Origin: Symbiodinium natans
Taxonomy: Eukaryota > Sar > Dinophyceae > Suessiales > Symbiodiniaceae
NCBI GenBank assembly: GCA_905221605.1
Contig: CAJNDS010000546.1
Span: forward strand, 442,501 to 506,500
Direction: 5' to 3'
Length of the DNA: 64,000 bases
Within the stretch, counting starts at the first letter, position 1. Every line of letters starts with the position of its first letter. A program made the position numbers and the translations under genes. The notes beneath the pieces were generated by a model. That model was not told the DNA's origin. It searched no databases and saw only the letters and a program-made list of their open reading frames with translations. Below are positions 54,764 through 64,000 of the stretch, in pieces.

Positions 54764-54914
54764 CTTGAAGGTTCATGGGACTTAATAACCACTTACAACT
54801 GTGCTTATAACCCTACTTATAATTGGGATAACCCCTATAAGGCCCTTTAGGGGTATTATAAGTAGGGTTATAAGTGCAGTTATAATTGGTTAATAAGTCC
54901 CATGAACCTTCAAG
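54764..54914. mobile_element. TIR element, family 2, copy B (151 bp)
   Basis: Exact reverse complement of 8579-8729 over all 151 bases. Flanked by TA on each side, which could be a 2-bp target duplication. Confidence 0.85.
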
Positions 54915-55029
54915 TACGACCCTAGAACCCTGTAACCCTAAACCCTAGAACCCTAAACCCTATAACCCTAGAGCCCTACACCACTAGACCCTAAACCTGA
55001 TCACCCTTTTACCCTAAACCTTATGCACT

Positions 55030-55207
55030 TCATGTAGTCTAGGACCCAGAGTATACCCTTATTCCCTTTTTGTAATGTTTAGGTTCCCTGATAAGCCCCT
55101 TTAAAACCAAAAATGGGCACCCTTTCTATTCCTTGGTTACTCCTGGGTCTAGCCCTAAACCCGAAACCCGAAACCCTAAACCCTAAACCCTAAACTCCTG
55201 GGTCTAG
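55030..55207. mobile_element. Family 6 element carrying a telomere-type insertion
   Basis: Element end ACTCCTGGGTCTAG occurs at 55139-55152 and again at 55194-55207. Between them is a 41-bp block of CCCTAAA/CCCGAAA units. Confidence 0.85.
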
Positions 55208-55800
55208 TGAACTTTTCCAGCGCCTCCGGAATTCAGGCAGCTCGCCTTTGCTGAAGAAAGTTTTCGGCTGCGAGACCCTTCCTGCTCCCAGACTCCTGGG
55301 AGGGTCGATGGTAAGTCGAGGGTTTAGGGTTTAGGGTTTAGAGTTTAGGGTTCAGTGTTTAGGGTTTAAGGTTTAGGGTTAAACCCCTAAACCCTCAACC
55401 CTAAACCCTAAACCCTAAACCCTAAACCCTGGGAGCCTTAAGGAGGAGATCTACTTCCCAGATCCTCCCAGGCGTCTGGGTGTCTTGGACAAGCATATTT
55501 TTGTCTACAGTCACTGCAGCGGGCCCCTTGCGCCCCGAAAAGACTTTAACCCTAAGCCCTAAGCCCTAAGCCCTAAGCCCTAAGCCCTAAACCCTAAGCC
55601 CTAAGCCCTAAGCCTTAAACCCTAAACCCTAAACCCTACTTAAACCCTAAACCCTAATTAAGCCCTAAACCCCTAACCCCAAAGGCACCACGGACTCCAA
55701 AAGACTTTCGAAAGTCCCGGTTTCTGCCGCTCCAGCCAAGCGAGCGGAGTTTTTCTCGTCTCGGGCCTTGCAGACAACACCTGAGAGCGGCTGAGCGGTT
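55208..55800 (+). CDS. Three linked exons of an unknown gene
   Basis: Exon 55208-55310 reads FQRLRNSGSSPLLKKVFGCE then LPAPRLLGGSM and ends at GTAAGT. Exon 55443-55547 reads EEIYFPDPPRRLGVLDKHIF then YSHCSGPLAPRKDF. Exon from about 55703 continues RKSRFLPLQPSERSFSRLGP. The frame is continuous. The second intron is a telomere-type tract flanked by a 10-bp direct repeat, AAAAGACTTT. The function is not recognised. Confidence 0.5.
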
Positions 55801-56177
55801 CGCTCCTGAGGGCTTTAAGGTTTAGGGTTTAGGGTTTAGGGTTTAAGGTTTCGAGTTTAGAGTTTTGGGGTTGGGGTTGCTTCCTCACTGTAACCTGAGA
55901 TCCTTCGCCTGTTTGGCTTTCTCCTTAGTAAGGTGGCAGAACTTTGTGGCTCTTTGCTGCAACCTTACCTCGTTGGCCTTGTTGTGTTTCAAGGGTCCCT
56001 TGATTCTAACTATGTACATAAATCCTACACCCTGCAAGAAAAAATGAATCCCTAAATCCCCTAAACCGACTCTGGCGCACCAAACCCTAAACCCTAAACC
56101 CCCAACCCCCAACCCTAAACCCTAGCCCTAAACCCTAAACCCTAAGAACTCAGAACATCTGCGAGGCCTAAGGTTTC

Positions 56178-56262
56178 CATTTTCAAGAAAAGCTTGCCGC
56201 TGCTCCGGTCCGGAGGACTCCAGCTTTCAGAGCCCTACATAAACCCCTCTTCTGATGATGGG
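56178..56262 (+). CDS. Coding-like island, unknown
   Basis: Reads VSIFKKSLPLLRSGGLQLSE then PYINPSSDDG. Confidence 0.4.
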
Positions 56263-56517
56263 GTTTGGGGTTTAGGGTTTAGGGCTAGGGTTTAGGGTTG
56301 AGGGTTTGGGGTTTTGGGTTTTGGGTTTTGGGGGTTAGGGTTTGGGTGCTTTCGGAAAGCCAAAACCCCTCTCCTTACGAGCAGGGGGCCCCCTAGTTAG
56401 ACCTCAATAGGTCGACGCCTGCGGGCCCCAAGACATCCCTAAACCCTAAACCGTTATAAACCCTAAACCCTAAGCCCTAAACCCTAAACCCTAAACCCTA
56501 AACCCTAAACCCTAAAC

Positions 56518-56616
56518 CCTAAGCCCTAAGCCCTAAGCCCTAAGCCCTAAGCCCTAAGCCCTAAGCCCTAAGCCCTAAGCCCTAAGCCCTAAGCCCTAAG
56601 CCCTAAGCCCTAAGCC
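56518..56616. repeat. CCCTAAG variant array
   Basis: About 14 consecutive CCCTAAG units, adjacent to ordinary CCCTAAA units on the left. Smaller blocks of the same variant are at 40596-40640, 44537-44582 and 55556-55612. Confidence 0.85.
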
Positions 56617-56700
56617 CATTCCCAAAAGCACGTAGTCCCACGAGCCCGCCGGTACAGCGCAAGCTGTAAGTTAATCATGGCGGACGCCACCAGCGGCCCA
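56617..56700 (+). CDS. Coding-like island, unknown
   Basis: Reads HSQKHVVPRARRYSASCKLI then MADATSGPDAF and a stop. Confidence 0.35.
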
Positions 56701-57313
56701 GACGCTTTTTGAGAAGTTTGATGCGTTTTAGGGTTTTAGGGTTTAGGGTTTAGAATTTAGGGTGTTTGCGGTTGCGGGTAAAGATCTGGTTTGGGTCCAG
56801 GGCTTAGAGTTCAGGGCTAAGGGTGGAGGGAGTTGGGTTGGGGGTTGCTAGGTTGTTGTGGGCTTGTGTTTTAGGCTTTACTTGGAGGTTCATGGTACTT
56901 ACTAACCAAAGAGTAAATGCGCTTATAGCCCAACTAGGTCACACGCGCGCGAGGCGCCTTGCTACGTTCAAGGGTGTGAACGTGCTTATTTCCTAGGTTT
57001 TCGTACGATCTTAGGAACATTTCAGGTTTTTTACAAGAGCCCAAAACTGTTCAATTTTATTGATACGTCAGTTGGTTTTCAACAGCAAGTGTCTTTTTCG
57101 AGGTGAGGTTTTCTTTCTCTCTCAGACGCCAGATTTCCCGAAGTTTCTGCTTGGGGTTTATGTTTAGGGTTTAGGGTTTAGGGTTTTAGGGTTTAGGGTT
57201 TAGGGTTTAGGGTTTAGGGTTTAGGGTTTAGGGTTTAGGACAGCAAGGAGCTAGATCCCCGACGCTTGGGGTTTAGGGTTTAGGGTTTAGGGTTTAGGGT
57301 TTAGGGTTTAGGG

Positions 57314-57432
57314 GGCTACGACTTCATCTTTACATGGCCAAAGCCCTCATCCATGTGGTGTCACAGGTACAGCCCCTACAGAGGACTGCATCCCAAAAGC
57401 AGCCAAAAGCCCCAAGCTCATGTACTCCCTAA
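57314..57432 (+). CDS. Coding-like island, unknown
   Basis: Reads GYDFIFTWPKPSSMWCHRYS then PYRGLHPKSSQKPQAHVL, directly after TTTAGGG repeats. Aromatic-rich and convincing. Confidence 0.45.
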
Positions 57433-57728
57433 ACCCTCACCCGGTTTAAACCGAACCCTGCACCCTAAACTCTAAATCCTAAACCCTAAAGCCTCATCCC
57501 GGTTCAGGGTGCTAGAAGCTCTGGGGGGTGGGGGGGGGGGGGCGCAAACCCTAAGACACGTTAAGCTAAACTCCAGAAACCCTAAACCCCAAGTCCTATA
57601 AACCCTAAACCCCAAAACCTTAATTCCTAGAACCTAAACCCTGAACCCTAAACCCTGAACCCTGAACCCTAAACCCTAAACCCTGAACCTGAACCCTAAA
57701 CCCTACACCCTAAACCCTAAACTCCTAA

Positions 57729-57799
57729 GGAGGGCCCCGACCAGCAACTCCTCGAGCTGCTGCCCTTCGAGCTTCCTCAAAAGGCCGGGGAGCGGTGTT
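57729..57799 (+). CDS. Coding-like island, unknown
   Basis: Reads EGPDQQLLELLPFELPQKAG then ERC; leucine-rich and helical. Confidence 0.45.
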
Positions 57800-58333
57800 T
57801 AGGGTTTAGGGTATTTGGCGCTTAGGGTCTAGGATTTAGGGTTTAGGGTTTGGGGTTTAGGGTTTAGGGTTTGGGGTTTGGGGTTTAGGGTTAAGGGTTC
57901 AGGGTTTAGGGTTTAGGATTTAGGGTTTAGGGTTTAGGGTTTAGGGTTAGTGTTCAGGGGTTAGGGCTTGGGGTTTAGGGTTTAAGGCTCGGGGGCTCGC
58001 GGTTTGGGGTTTAGGGCTTGTGGTTTGGAGTTTAGGGTTTAGGGCGCGAGGTTCGAGGTTTGGGGTTTAGGGCTTGGGGTTCCTAAGCCCTAAACCCTAA
58101 ACCCAAAACCCTAAACCCTAAACCCTAAACCGGCTTGGAGTTTTGGGGCTTGGAGTTTCCAGTTTTGGGGTTGTCACGCAAGCTTTCGTCAGATCTCTCC
58201 ACTCGTCTTGGGCTTCCGGAAGATACCCTAAACCCTAAACCCTAAACCCTAAACCCTAAACCCTAAACCCTAAACCCTAAACCCTAAACCCTAAACCCTA
58301 AACCCTAAACCCTAAACCCCCCCCCCCCCCCCC

Positions 58334-58408
58334 GCTCCCATCCTCGCGAGGCGCACCGGAAGAAGAGGAAAGTAACAGAATGGCAGCGCGCTGAGTGGGC
58401 GCACTGAC
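58334..58408 (+). CDS. Coding-like island, unknown
   Basis: After a C run it reads SHPREAHRKKRKVTEWQRAE then WAH and a stop. The KKRKV core resembles a nuclear localisation signal. Confidence 0.4.
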
Positions 58409-58861
58409 TTGGCTCGACGCAACAACTTTCCGTCCTACGTAGTCGTGCAGTAGCCCATTGCTACCCTTCTGCACTTTTTTTGTTGGGTTTCAGGTTCCCT
58501 GACAAAAGTAACCAACCTCACAAGGGGTATCCTTATCATACTATGGTGATTGCGTTACCAAGTGGTACTTCGTCCAGCAATAAGTGGGTGGCTTTTTCCA
58601 TAAGGATCATGTACCAAAAACCTCCCCCAAACCTTAAACCCTAAACCACCTAAACCCTAAATCCCCTTGGAGTCTTAGTTCAAAAATAATTCTCGAATTG
58701 AGAAGATAGCTTGGAGGCTCACGGGATCGGAGCACTGTAGCAAGCAGAGTTGCAAGTACCAGAATTGCGCTTATGCGTAGTTATACGTAGAAGGTGCCTT
58801 ACTTATCACAAAAACCACTAAGTCCCCTGATCCTTTAATATATACCCCCTCCCCCAAAAAA

Positions 58862-59007
58862 AACACGCTACGAGAGACCCTGTCGAACTCCTATAAAAGC
58901 CGAGCAAACTCCCACACCAAACAACAGGCGGCCCCGAAGGGGCTCCTACAAACAGCCCCCTACCACCCGAATGCAACTCCGAAGGGAAGGAAAGCCATCA
59001 ACGTCCC
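58862..59007 (+). CDS. Coding-like island, unknown
   Basis: Reads TLRETLSNSYKSRANSHTKQ then APKGLLQTAPYHPNATPKGR, open until CCCTAAA repeats. Confidence 0.4.
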
Positions 59008-59008
59008 C

Positions 59009-59135
59009 CTAAACCCTAAACCCCTAAACCCCTAAACCCCTAAACCCCTAAACCCCTAAACCCCTAAACCCCTAAACCCCTAAATCCCTAAACCCCTAAA
59101 CCCCTAAACCCCTAAACCCCTAAACCCCTAAACCC
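59009..59135. repeat. CCCCTAAA variant array
   Basis: About 15 units of the 8-bp variant CCCCTAAA with a single change, followed by ordinary 7-bp units. Confidence 0.85.
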
Positions 59136-59341
59136 TAGACCCTAGACCCGAAACCCTAAACCCTAGACCCTAAACCCTAAACCCTAAACAGCTCCCCAGG
59201 CCCCAGCTTCCCGAGAACACCGCATCCGCCAAGCTGCGCCCCTTGGCGCCCTTGAGCAGGCGGGGAGGGTTTAGGATTTAGGGTTTAGGGTTTAGGGTTT
59301 AGGGTTTAGGGTTTAGGGTTTAGTGTGTTTGGGGTTTAGGG

Positions 59342-59344
<3 letters not shown>

Positions 59345-59380
<36 letters not shown>

Positions 59381-59385
59381 CGGGG
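59345..59385. repeat. Poly-G run of about 35 bases
   Basis: Directly follows TTTAGGG units, as if grown from their G triplet. Confidence 0.8.
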
Positions 59386-59840
59386 GAGCACCATTTACTG
59401 CTCATTGGCGGCGGCCTCCCAGGGCTCATGAGGTTTAGGGTTTTGGGGTTTAGGGTTTAGGGTTCAGGGTTTACAGTTTGCTGTGAGGTCTATGGGTATA
59501 GCTACAACTGGGGTTGTAAGTCGGGTAAGTATACTTGTAAGTGGTTATGACTAGCCTTACTTCTTGCGACTCATGAATTCTTAAGAGCAGGTGATTATTT
59601 ATGGGGTTATTGAGAGGCTACGGAGTTTACTGAGGGCTTTGCGGCAGACAGGGCTCTAAGGGGCTTGAAGGGTTTGTGGTCTTTTGGGGAGTTTGAGTGG
59701 TTCATAGTTTTCTTATGATTATGATGATTATTATTATGATGATTATGATTATTATCATTATTATGATTACGATGATGATGATTATTATTATATTGTGGCT
59801 GTAGGCTGATTCATGAAACTTAGACTGAAAGGCCTGATGA

Positions 59841-59906
59841 TGCTGCTCTTTTCCGGGATCCTACAACCTTCCTTCCTCCCCGCAAAGGACCAGGGAGCAC
59901 CCCGCT
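59841..59906 (+). CDS. Coding-like island, unknown
   Basis: Best frame reads RPDDAALFRDPTTFLPPRKG then PGSTP. Preceded by a (GAT/TTA) microsatellite at 59710-59800. Confidence 0.35.
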
Positions 59907-59998
59907 AGGGTTTAGGGTTTAAGGTTTAGGGTAATTATAGGGTTTAGACCATCCCTGTCCTCCTAACTCCCCCCCCCTCTCTTCCCCCGTGCAACACA

Positions 59999-60070
59999 TG
60001 AGCACACGTTACGGCACGGCCAGCGATTGCGCCCCGATCACGCAGGTGTGTTTTCGGTGGGAGTCGCAGC
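59999..60070 (+). CDS. Coding-like island beside a family 1 element
   Basis: Reads STRYGTASDCAPITQVCFRW then ESQ up to the element start. Confidence 0.35.
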
Positions 60071-60174
60071 TTGGGATGTTCCCCCTTATACTAGCAGTCC
60101 TTAATAGGGATTATAGTGAGGGGGGTACTCAAGTCCTTATTAAGGACTGTTAGTATAAGGGGGGAACATTCCAA
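60071..60174. mobile_element. TIR element, family 1
   Basis: TTGGGATGTTCCCCCTTATA ... TATAAGGGGGGAACATTCCAA with internal AGTCCTTAATAGGGATTATA. Flanks GTCGCAGC and GAGGCAGC may be a decayed 8-bp duplication. Confidence 0.8.
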
Positions 60175-60524
60175 GAGGCAGCGCTTAAGCGCACAGGGTA
60201 GGCGCAAGATACCCCACGCCCTAAACCCTAAACCCTAAACCCTAAACCCTAAACCCTAAACCCTAAACCCTAAACCCTAAACCCTAAACCCTAAACCCTA
60301 AACCCTAAACCCTAAACCCTATAGACCCTAAACCCTAGACCCTAAACCCTAAACCCTAAACCCTAAAACCCTAAACCCTAAACCCTAAAACGGGTACTAG
60401 AGTCGCTGGGGTGTGGTGCGGTCTTGGGCAGGGACCTGGGCTCCTGCACAGAGCGCGCAAGTGCAAGTCAAGCTAAGCCTTCAACCCTAAACCCTAAGCC
60501 CTAAACCCTAAACCCTATAAACCC

Positions 60525-60608
60525 TATAAACCCTACAAACCCTGTAAAGCCTATAAAGCCTATAAAGCCTATAAAGCCTACAAAGCCTATAAAGCCTATA
60601 AACCCTAA
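60525..60608. repeat. CCTATAAAG variant array
   Basis: About eight units of a 9-bp unit CCTATAAAG or CCTATAAAC that grade into CCCTAAA on the left. Confidence 0.75.
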
Positions 60609-60611
60609 ACC

Positions 60612-60832
60612 CTCCGTTGGTTTATGTTGGTTGTCCATGGCACCATAAGTCACCCTAGCCTGCACCGGGAAAATGCCCTGAAGCAGCTACTGCTTCCTTC
60701 TTAGAAGACCTGTCGGCTTAGTACCCATGACTTGTACCTCACGAATCTGTATGGTAACGCCCCCAGCAACAAAGCCCAAACGGCCCCTAACCTGCCTTTT
60801 TGGGCCCTTTGCTCTGGGTAGTTACGTGGATA
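60612..60832 (+). CDS. Two coding-like stretches in one frame with a TAG between
   Basis: First part reads LRWFMLVVHGTISHPSLHRE then NALKQLLLPS; after TAG the same frame reads KTCRLSTHDLYLTNLYGNAP then SNKAQTAPNLPFWALCSG. The TAG may lie in a short unrecognised intron or mark a broken gene. Confidence 0.4.
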
Positions 60833-60937
60833 GGTTTAGGGTTTAGGGTTTAGGGTTTAGGGTTTAGGGTTTAGGGTTTAGGGTTTAGGGTTTAGGGCCT
60901 GGGGGTCGAGGATCTCTAATCCCTGCCATATTGGAAG

Positions 60938-61008
60938 GATCCACGATGCCGAATTTTGGTCTACTCGGGTGCTGCGCGCGTCCATCAACAAAGGCCGCAC
61001 TGTCTGTT
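60938..61008 (+). CDS. Coding-like island, unknown
   Basis: Reads HDAEFWSTRVLRASINKGRT then VC and TAG. Confidence 0.4.
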
Positions 61009-61371
61009 AGGGTTTAGGGTCTAGGAGGGTTGGAGGAGTGGATACTTGCCGATCTACCCTTGTAGCACTCCCTCTTAAGGAGCAGTCGAGACCTCGCTAG
61101 CCTTATCCTGACCCTAAACGAAGTCAGGTTGGCTTTGCAGGTTTCCTAAACCCTAAACTCTAGACCTAAACCCAAACCCTAGACCTAAACCCTAAACCCT
61201 GGACCCAAACCCTAAAAATGATTCTGATACATACATGAAAAATGTCTGTACGTACATATGTGCTGGGTTGATTTGAGTATGGTTCAAGATGGTGCTCTAT
61301 GGGCCCTGATCCCTGGAAAGCATTAATCAGACGATGGAACCTTTTTTTTCTTCGAACGCCCCCACCCTGCA

Positions 61372-61428
61372 GGCAAGTAGTCTGCGAGCCACTCCAGGGA
61401 CACTCTGGGGTCAGGAACTTCAGGGGGG
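61372..61428 (+). CDS. Coding-like island, unknown
   Basis: After CCCTGCAG it reads ASSLRATPGTLWGQELQ, ending at TTTAGGG. Confidence 0.35.
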
Positions 61429-61639
61429 TTTAGGGTTTAGGGTTTAGGGTTTAGGGCTTAGGGTTTAGGGTTTAGGGTTAAGGGTCCCTAAACCTTAAAC
61501 CCTAAACCCTTAACTTCCGGGGGGTTCGGGACTCCGGGGCTTGAGGGACACTCCGATGACACTTGCGGTGCGAGACGGGTGATAGGCGAAGGAGTAGACC
61601 GGGCGAGGATAAATTCTTCTATCGGGCCTCCAAACCCAG

Positions 61640-61825
61640 ATGTATACATCTATATATATATATATATGTATACATAGATATATATGTATATAGCTTTGTA
61701 AGTCAGTTGGAGTGCCTTAGCTGCAACCTGGCTCCATTTGTTTCGTTGTTCTGGGTTCTCGCTCTCGCGCTCGCGCTGGCTCTCGCTGTCTCTCCCCCTC
61801 TCTCCTCTCTCCCTCTCATCATCCG

Positions 61826-61856
<31 letters not shown>

Positions 61857-61870
61857 CTCTGTCTCTCTGT
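61640..61870. repeat. TA microsatellite and CT/CG-rich microsatellite
   Basis: (TA)n at 61643-61695 and (CT)n at about 61829-61860 around a short non-repeat segment. The Leu/Ser frames through it are compositional. Confidence 0.8.
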
Positions 61871-62725
61871 CTCCGCCTTGCTCCGGTCACTGTGTCTGTT
61901 GGATTTTTCCGACACCCCTAGCCCTAAACCCTGAAGCCTAGCCTACAAGGCAACGGCGTTAAGGCCTCTCTTCTGACTTGGAAACCCTAAACTCTTATAT
62001 CTACATGCTGGATCCTCCTGCCTAGGCTGTTTGTTTGGGGATTTCCATTTCCTTGTTTTCAGTTCCTTGTCGGGCAGCTGAAATGTGTTTAGCGCCCGCA
62101 AGGTCCGCACGACAGGCTCAGGGCTTCAGGTTTTGGGTTGAAAAGCTCAGGGTCATGCATGCGAAGCACGTACACGACAATGCCCAACCCTTAGTCGCAT
62201 GACCGTTTAAAACGCACAAGTCCAGTAGCTGAAGTTGAGATGTTTCCTTACTCGTAGCACTTCGCACCAAGGAACAAAGCACAGACTGTCGGCTTTACGC
62301 TTTGGGGTTCAGGCTCCTTTGTTGCTACACGGCCCTTTAACTATTAAACGGCCGGACCCCCAGGCTTAAATTCCTGCCAGCAGGAACCTTGGAAGTGTAC
62401 GAAGAAGGTGGCAGCAGGCAGCTCTGAAGGGGGGCGGGGGTGGGCGGGGGGGAGCGGGGTGTTCTCGGTTGGTCGTTTAAACTTAGGTACATGTCTTTTC
62501 GCTTAGGGTGCGAAACCTGTTCTACAGCCCACCCGTGCGAGGGCTGGGTTGAGGGTTTAGGCTTAGGGCTTGCGGTGCAGAAATTGGGGATTCGGCCGCT
62601 GCGTTGGAGCCAAAACTTCCCTTCGGCTTAGGGTCTGGGGTTTAGGGTTTAGGCTTTATGGGGTGTCCACCAAAAACTTACACCGGAAAGGACGGCAAAA
62701 CAAGAATTTGGGCGTATTTCGGGTA

Positions 62726-62828
62726 CTTGGAAGTTCATAGGTGCTATCGGATAACGCGAGGTATGTCTGGCTATAAGCCTGTGTAGGTTTCTTAGAGCCC
62801 TACTGATAACTACCCATGAACCTCCAAG
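62726..62828. mobile_element. TIR element, family 2, diverged copy
   Basis: CTTGGAAGTTCATAGG on the left and CCCATGAACCTCCAAG on the right; core differs from the 151-bp copies. Degenerate relatives occur near 9441, 30916, 32290, 35293, 42262, 44705 and 56879. Confidence 0.65.
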
Positions 62829-62879
62829 TGTAGGTTTAGGCTTTAGGGTTGGGGTTTAGGGTCTATAGAAATTGTATAG

Positions 62880-63082
62880 AGTTTGTGTCCGGGGTTTGTT
62901 TTGGTGGGTTTGGGGGGGTTTGGGGGGGGGGGGGGATTGGGGGTTTTGTTGCCTTTGCTGAAATTTGGGGAAGTTTTGTCGGATTTGGTAAGGGGTGGGT
63001 GGTTTTGGGGTGTTTGGAAAGGGTGTTGGGGGGTTTGGGGGCCTGTGGGCGGGGTTTTGGGTTTTTTGGGGGGGTGTTTTAG
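62880..63082. repeat. G/T-only low-complexity region
   Basis: About 200 bases with hardly any C and little A. Several frames stay open and read Gly/Phe/Val/Trp, which is compositional. Confidence 0.75.
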
Positions 63083-63098
63083 GGGGCCTAAAGGGGCG

Positions 63099-63222
63099 CC
63101 GGCAGCATCTTACGGGGCTTTCTTTCCCTGTTCAGGGTCTTTTGTGGTGCCCTGAAAGACAGTTTTTGTCTGATTTTTCGCACTGTGAAGGATGAAGGAT
63201 TATTGCATTATTCTGGCCTTGA
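63099..63222 (+). CDS. Coding-like island, unknown
   Basis: Reads SILRGFLSLFRVFCGALKDS then FCLIFRTVKDEGLLHYSGLE. Probably an exon of the gene ending at 63766. Confidence 0.45.
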
Positions 63223-63377
63223 GGGTTTTGGGTTTAGGGTTTAGGGTTTAGGGTTTTGGGTAGTTCGGGTGGGGGGAGGGGGGGGTATTGCACGGGCTCA
63301 GTGTCCATCTGCAGTTTCCTTGCAGGGGCAAGATATGGTTCTTCGAAGTCCTGAGCTTCCGGTACTTCTATTTCAGG

Positions 63378-63766
63378 GAAGTGGTTTAGGGTTCACTCGG
63401 ATGACTCGCTCTGACTTTGAGAGCAAGCTCGCATCGCTGGTGCGAGCTCTGTGGCGAAGGAGGAGGAGGGTCAGGGAGCACTTGGAGGCCTTCAGGCATG
63501 CCGAGAAGCTGGCGTTCGAGTTGCAAGACTCCAGCACCAGCAGCGGTTGCGGTGCAGGCAGGCTGTATTTCGAGGCATCGACTTGGAACCCCGAGCACCA
63601 GCCGGAGCTGACGGCTGCGAAGCGCCAAGTGAGGTGTGCAGAGCGAGAGCTGGCTCGTCGCATAAAAGGATGCGTACGAGCTGTTCATGCACACCGCTGG
63701 GTATACCGCTGCCAAGTATGCCGACAAGCAAAAGCGCTAGAGCAGACTGTGAAGAAGGAGAGCTGA
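63378..63766 (+). CDS. Terminal exon of an unknown helical protein
   Basis: After CTATTTCAG a long frame ends in TGA at 63764-63766. It contains SDFESKLASLVRALWRRRRR, VREHLEAFRHAEKLAFELQD and RQVRCAERELARRIKGCVRA: charged, helix-forming, possibly coiled coil. No named domain. Overlapping frames are shadows of a GC-rich exon. A short upstream island 63324-63377 (KIWFFEVLSFRYFYF or GQDMVLRSPELPVLLFQ) may precede it. Confidence 0.6.
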
Positions 63767-64000
63767 GCACGCAAGTAGACTTACTGCACTGACTTTAGGG
63801 TTTGGTGTTTAGGTTTTGGGGTTTAGGGTTTAGGGTTATTAGGGTGATTAGGGTTTAGGGTTTGGGGTTTAGGGTTATTAGGGTTTGTGAAAACCAGGGC
63901 TCTTTGCAGCCCTACTTGCAACAATGCAGCTCGCCGGGCCCTACTTAAGCCCCACGTAAAGATGGCCCAAATAGCCCTTCGTCTGTCCCAGCCGACTTGT

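Larger units (their letters stand above)
1..64000. repeat. Interspersed telomere-type repeats across the window
   Basis: Runs and single degenerate units of TTTAGGG or its complement CCCTAAA occur in nearly every kilobase, in both orientations, and fill most of the space between coding islands. Long near-perfect runs lie near 4924-5008, 5138-5250, 8060-8158, 12254-12350, 17837-17941, 18013-18115, 20425-20510, 31365-31457, 31577-31663, 36597-36660, 39098-39343, 49950-50043, 50941-51041, 58225-58317 and 60227-60390. TTTAGGG is the known dinoflagellate (and plant) telomere unit. The tracts alternate in direction and are interrupted by genes, so they are interstitial and not a chromosome end. Confidence 0.95.

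Noticed and set aside
5835-58195. Shared motif between 5835 and 58170 (CTTTCGTCAGATC)
   Set aside because: The match is about a dozen bases within otherwise different sequence; probably chance.
44929-60182. Firm 8-bp target duplications for the family 1 copies at 44929 and 60071
   Set aside because: Flanks match only partly (GATTTAAG/GGATTAAG and GTCGCAGC/GAGGCAGC), so they are noted as possible, not claimed.

Overview
This window looks like nuclear DNA of a dinoflagellate (Dinophyceae); I cannot name the genus. Four things point that way. (1) Telomere-type repeats TTTAGGG/CCCTAAA are scattered through the whole window in both orientations. (2) Genes are split into very short exons (about 35-140 nt). 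(3) Introns use GA, GC and GT donors and always join at AG|G. (4) A pentatricopeptide (PPR) protein has the 'ISACEKGGQWQ' style repeat common in dinoflagellates. All coding sequence I could support lies on the + strand, which fits unidirectional dinoflagellate gene arrays.

Layout. 1-13.8 kb: telomere-like tracts with many short coding-like islands, several terminal-inverted-repeat (TIR) elements, and a partly assembled unknown gene at 11.2-12.1 kb. 14.04-15.39 kb: a complete five-exon gene for a ZFAND2-type protein with two AN1 zinc fingers. 15.6-20.2 kb: islands, one with a hydrophobic segment, plus a C/CCA low-complexity block. 20.55-30.91 kb: a PPR gene that I could assemble into 22 exons (733 codons plus stop, no frame break across 21 introns). 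31-64 kb: many further coding-like islands of unknown function between telomere-like tracts, MITE-like elements, microsatellites and long G or C homopolymers; the last island (63.4-63.77 kb) ends in a stop codon.

Main result. The introns of the two assembled genes follow one rule. The first four bases of the intron repeat the first four bases of the next exon (13 of 25 exactly, nine more at 3 of 4). The next two bases are usually CT (17 of 25), and the intron ends in AG. This is the footprint [4-bp target copy]CT...AG[4-bp target copy], where the donor dinucleotide comes from the duplicated target and the acceptor AG is the end of the inserted element. Several introns are recognisable members of TIR families; others are made mostly of telomere-type repeats. 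Separately, a 41-bp telomere-type block sits inside a repeat element with a 14-bp target duplication. Together this suggests that DNA transposons, and possibly telomeric-repeat insertions, are making introns (introners) in this genome.

Limits. Apart from the ZFAND2 and PPR genes, gene functions are not recognised. Island boundaries are approximate, and splice sites are inferred from reading frame and motif, not from RNA.
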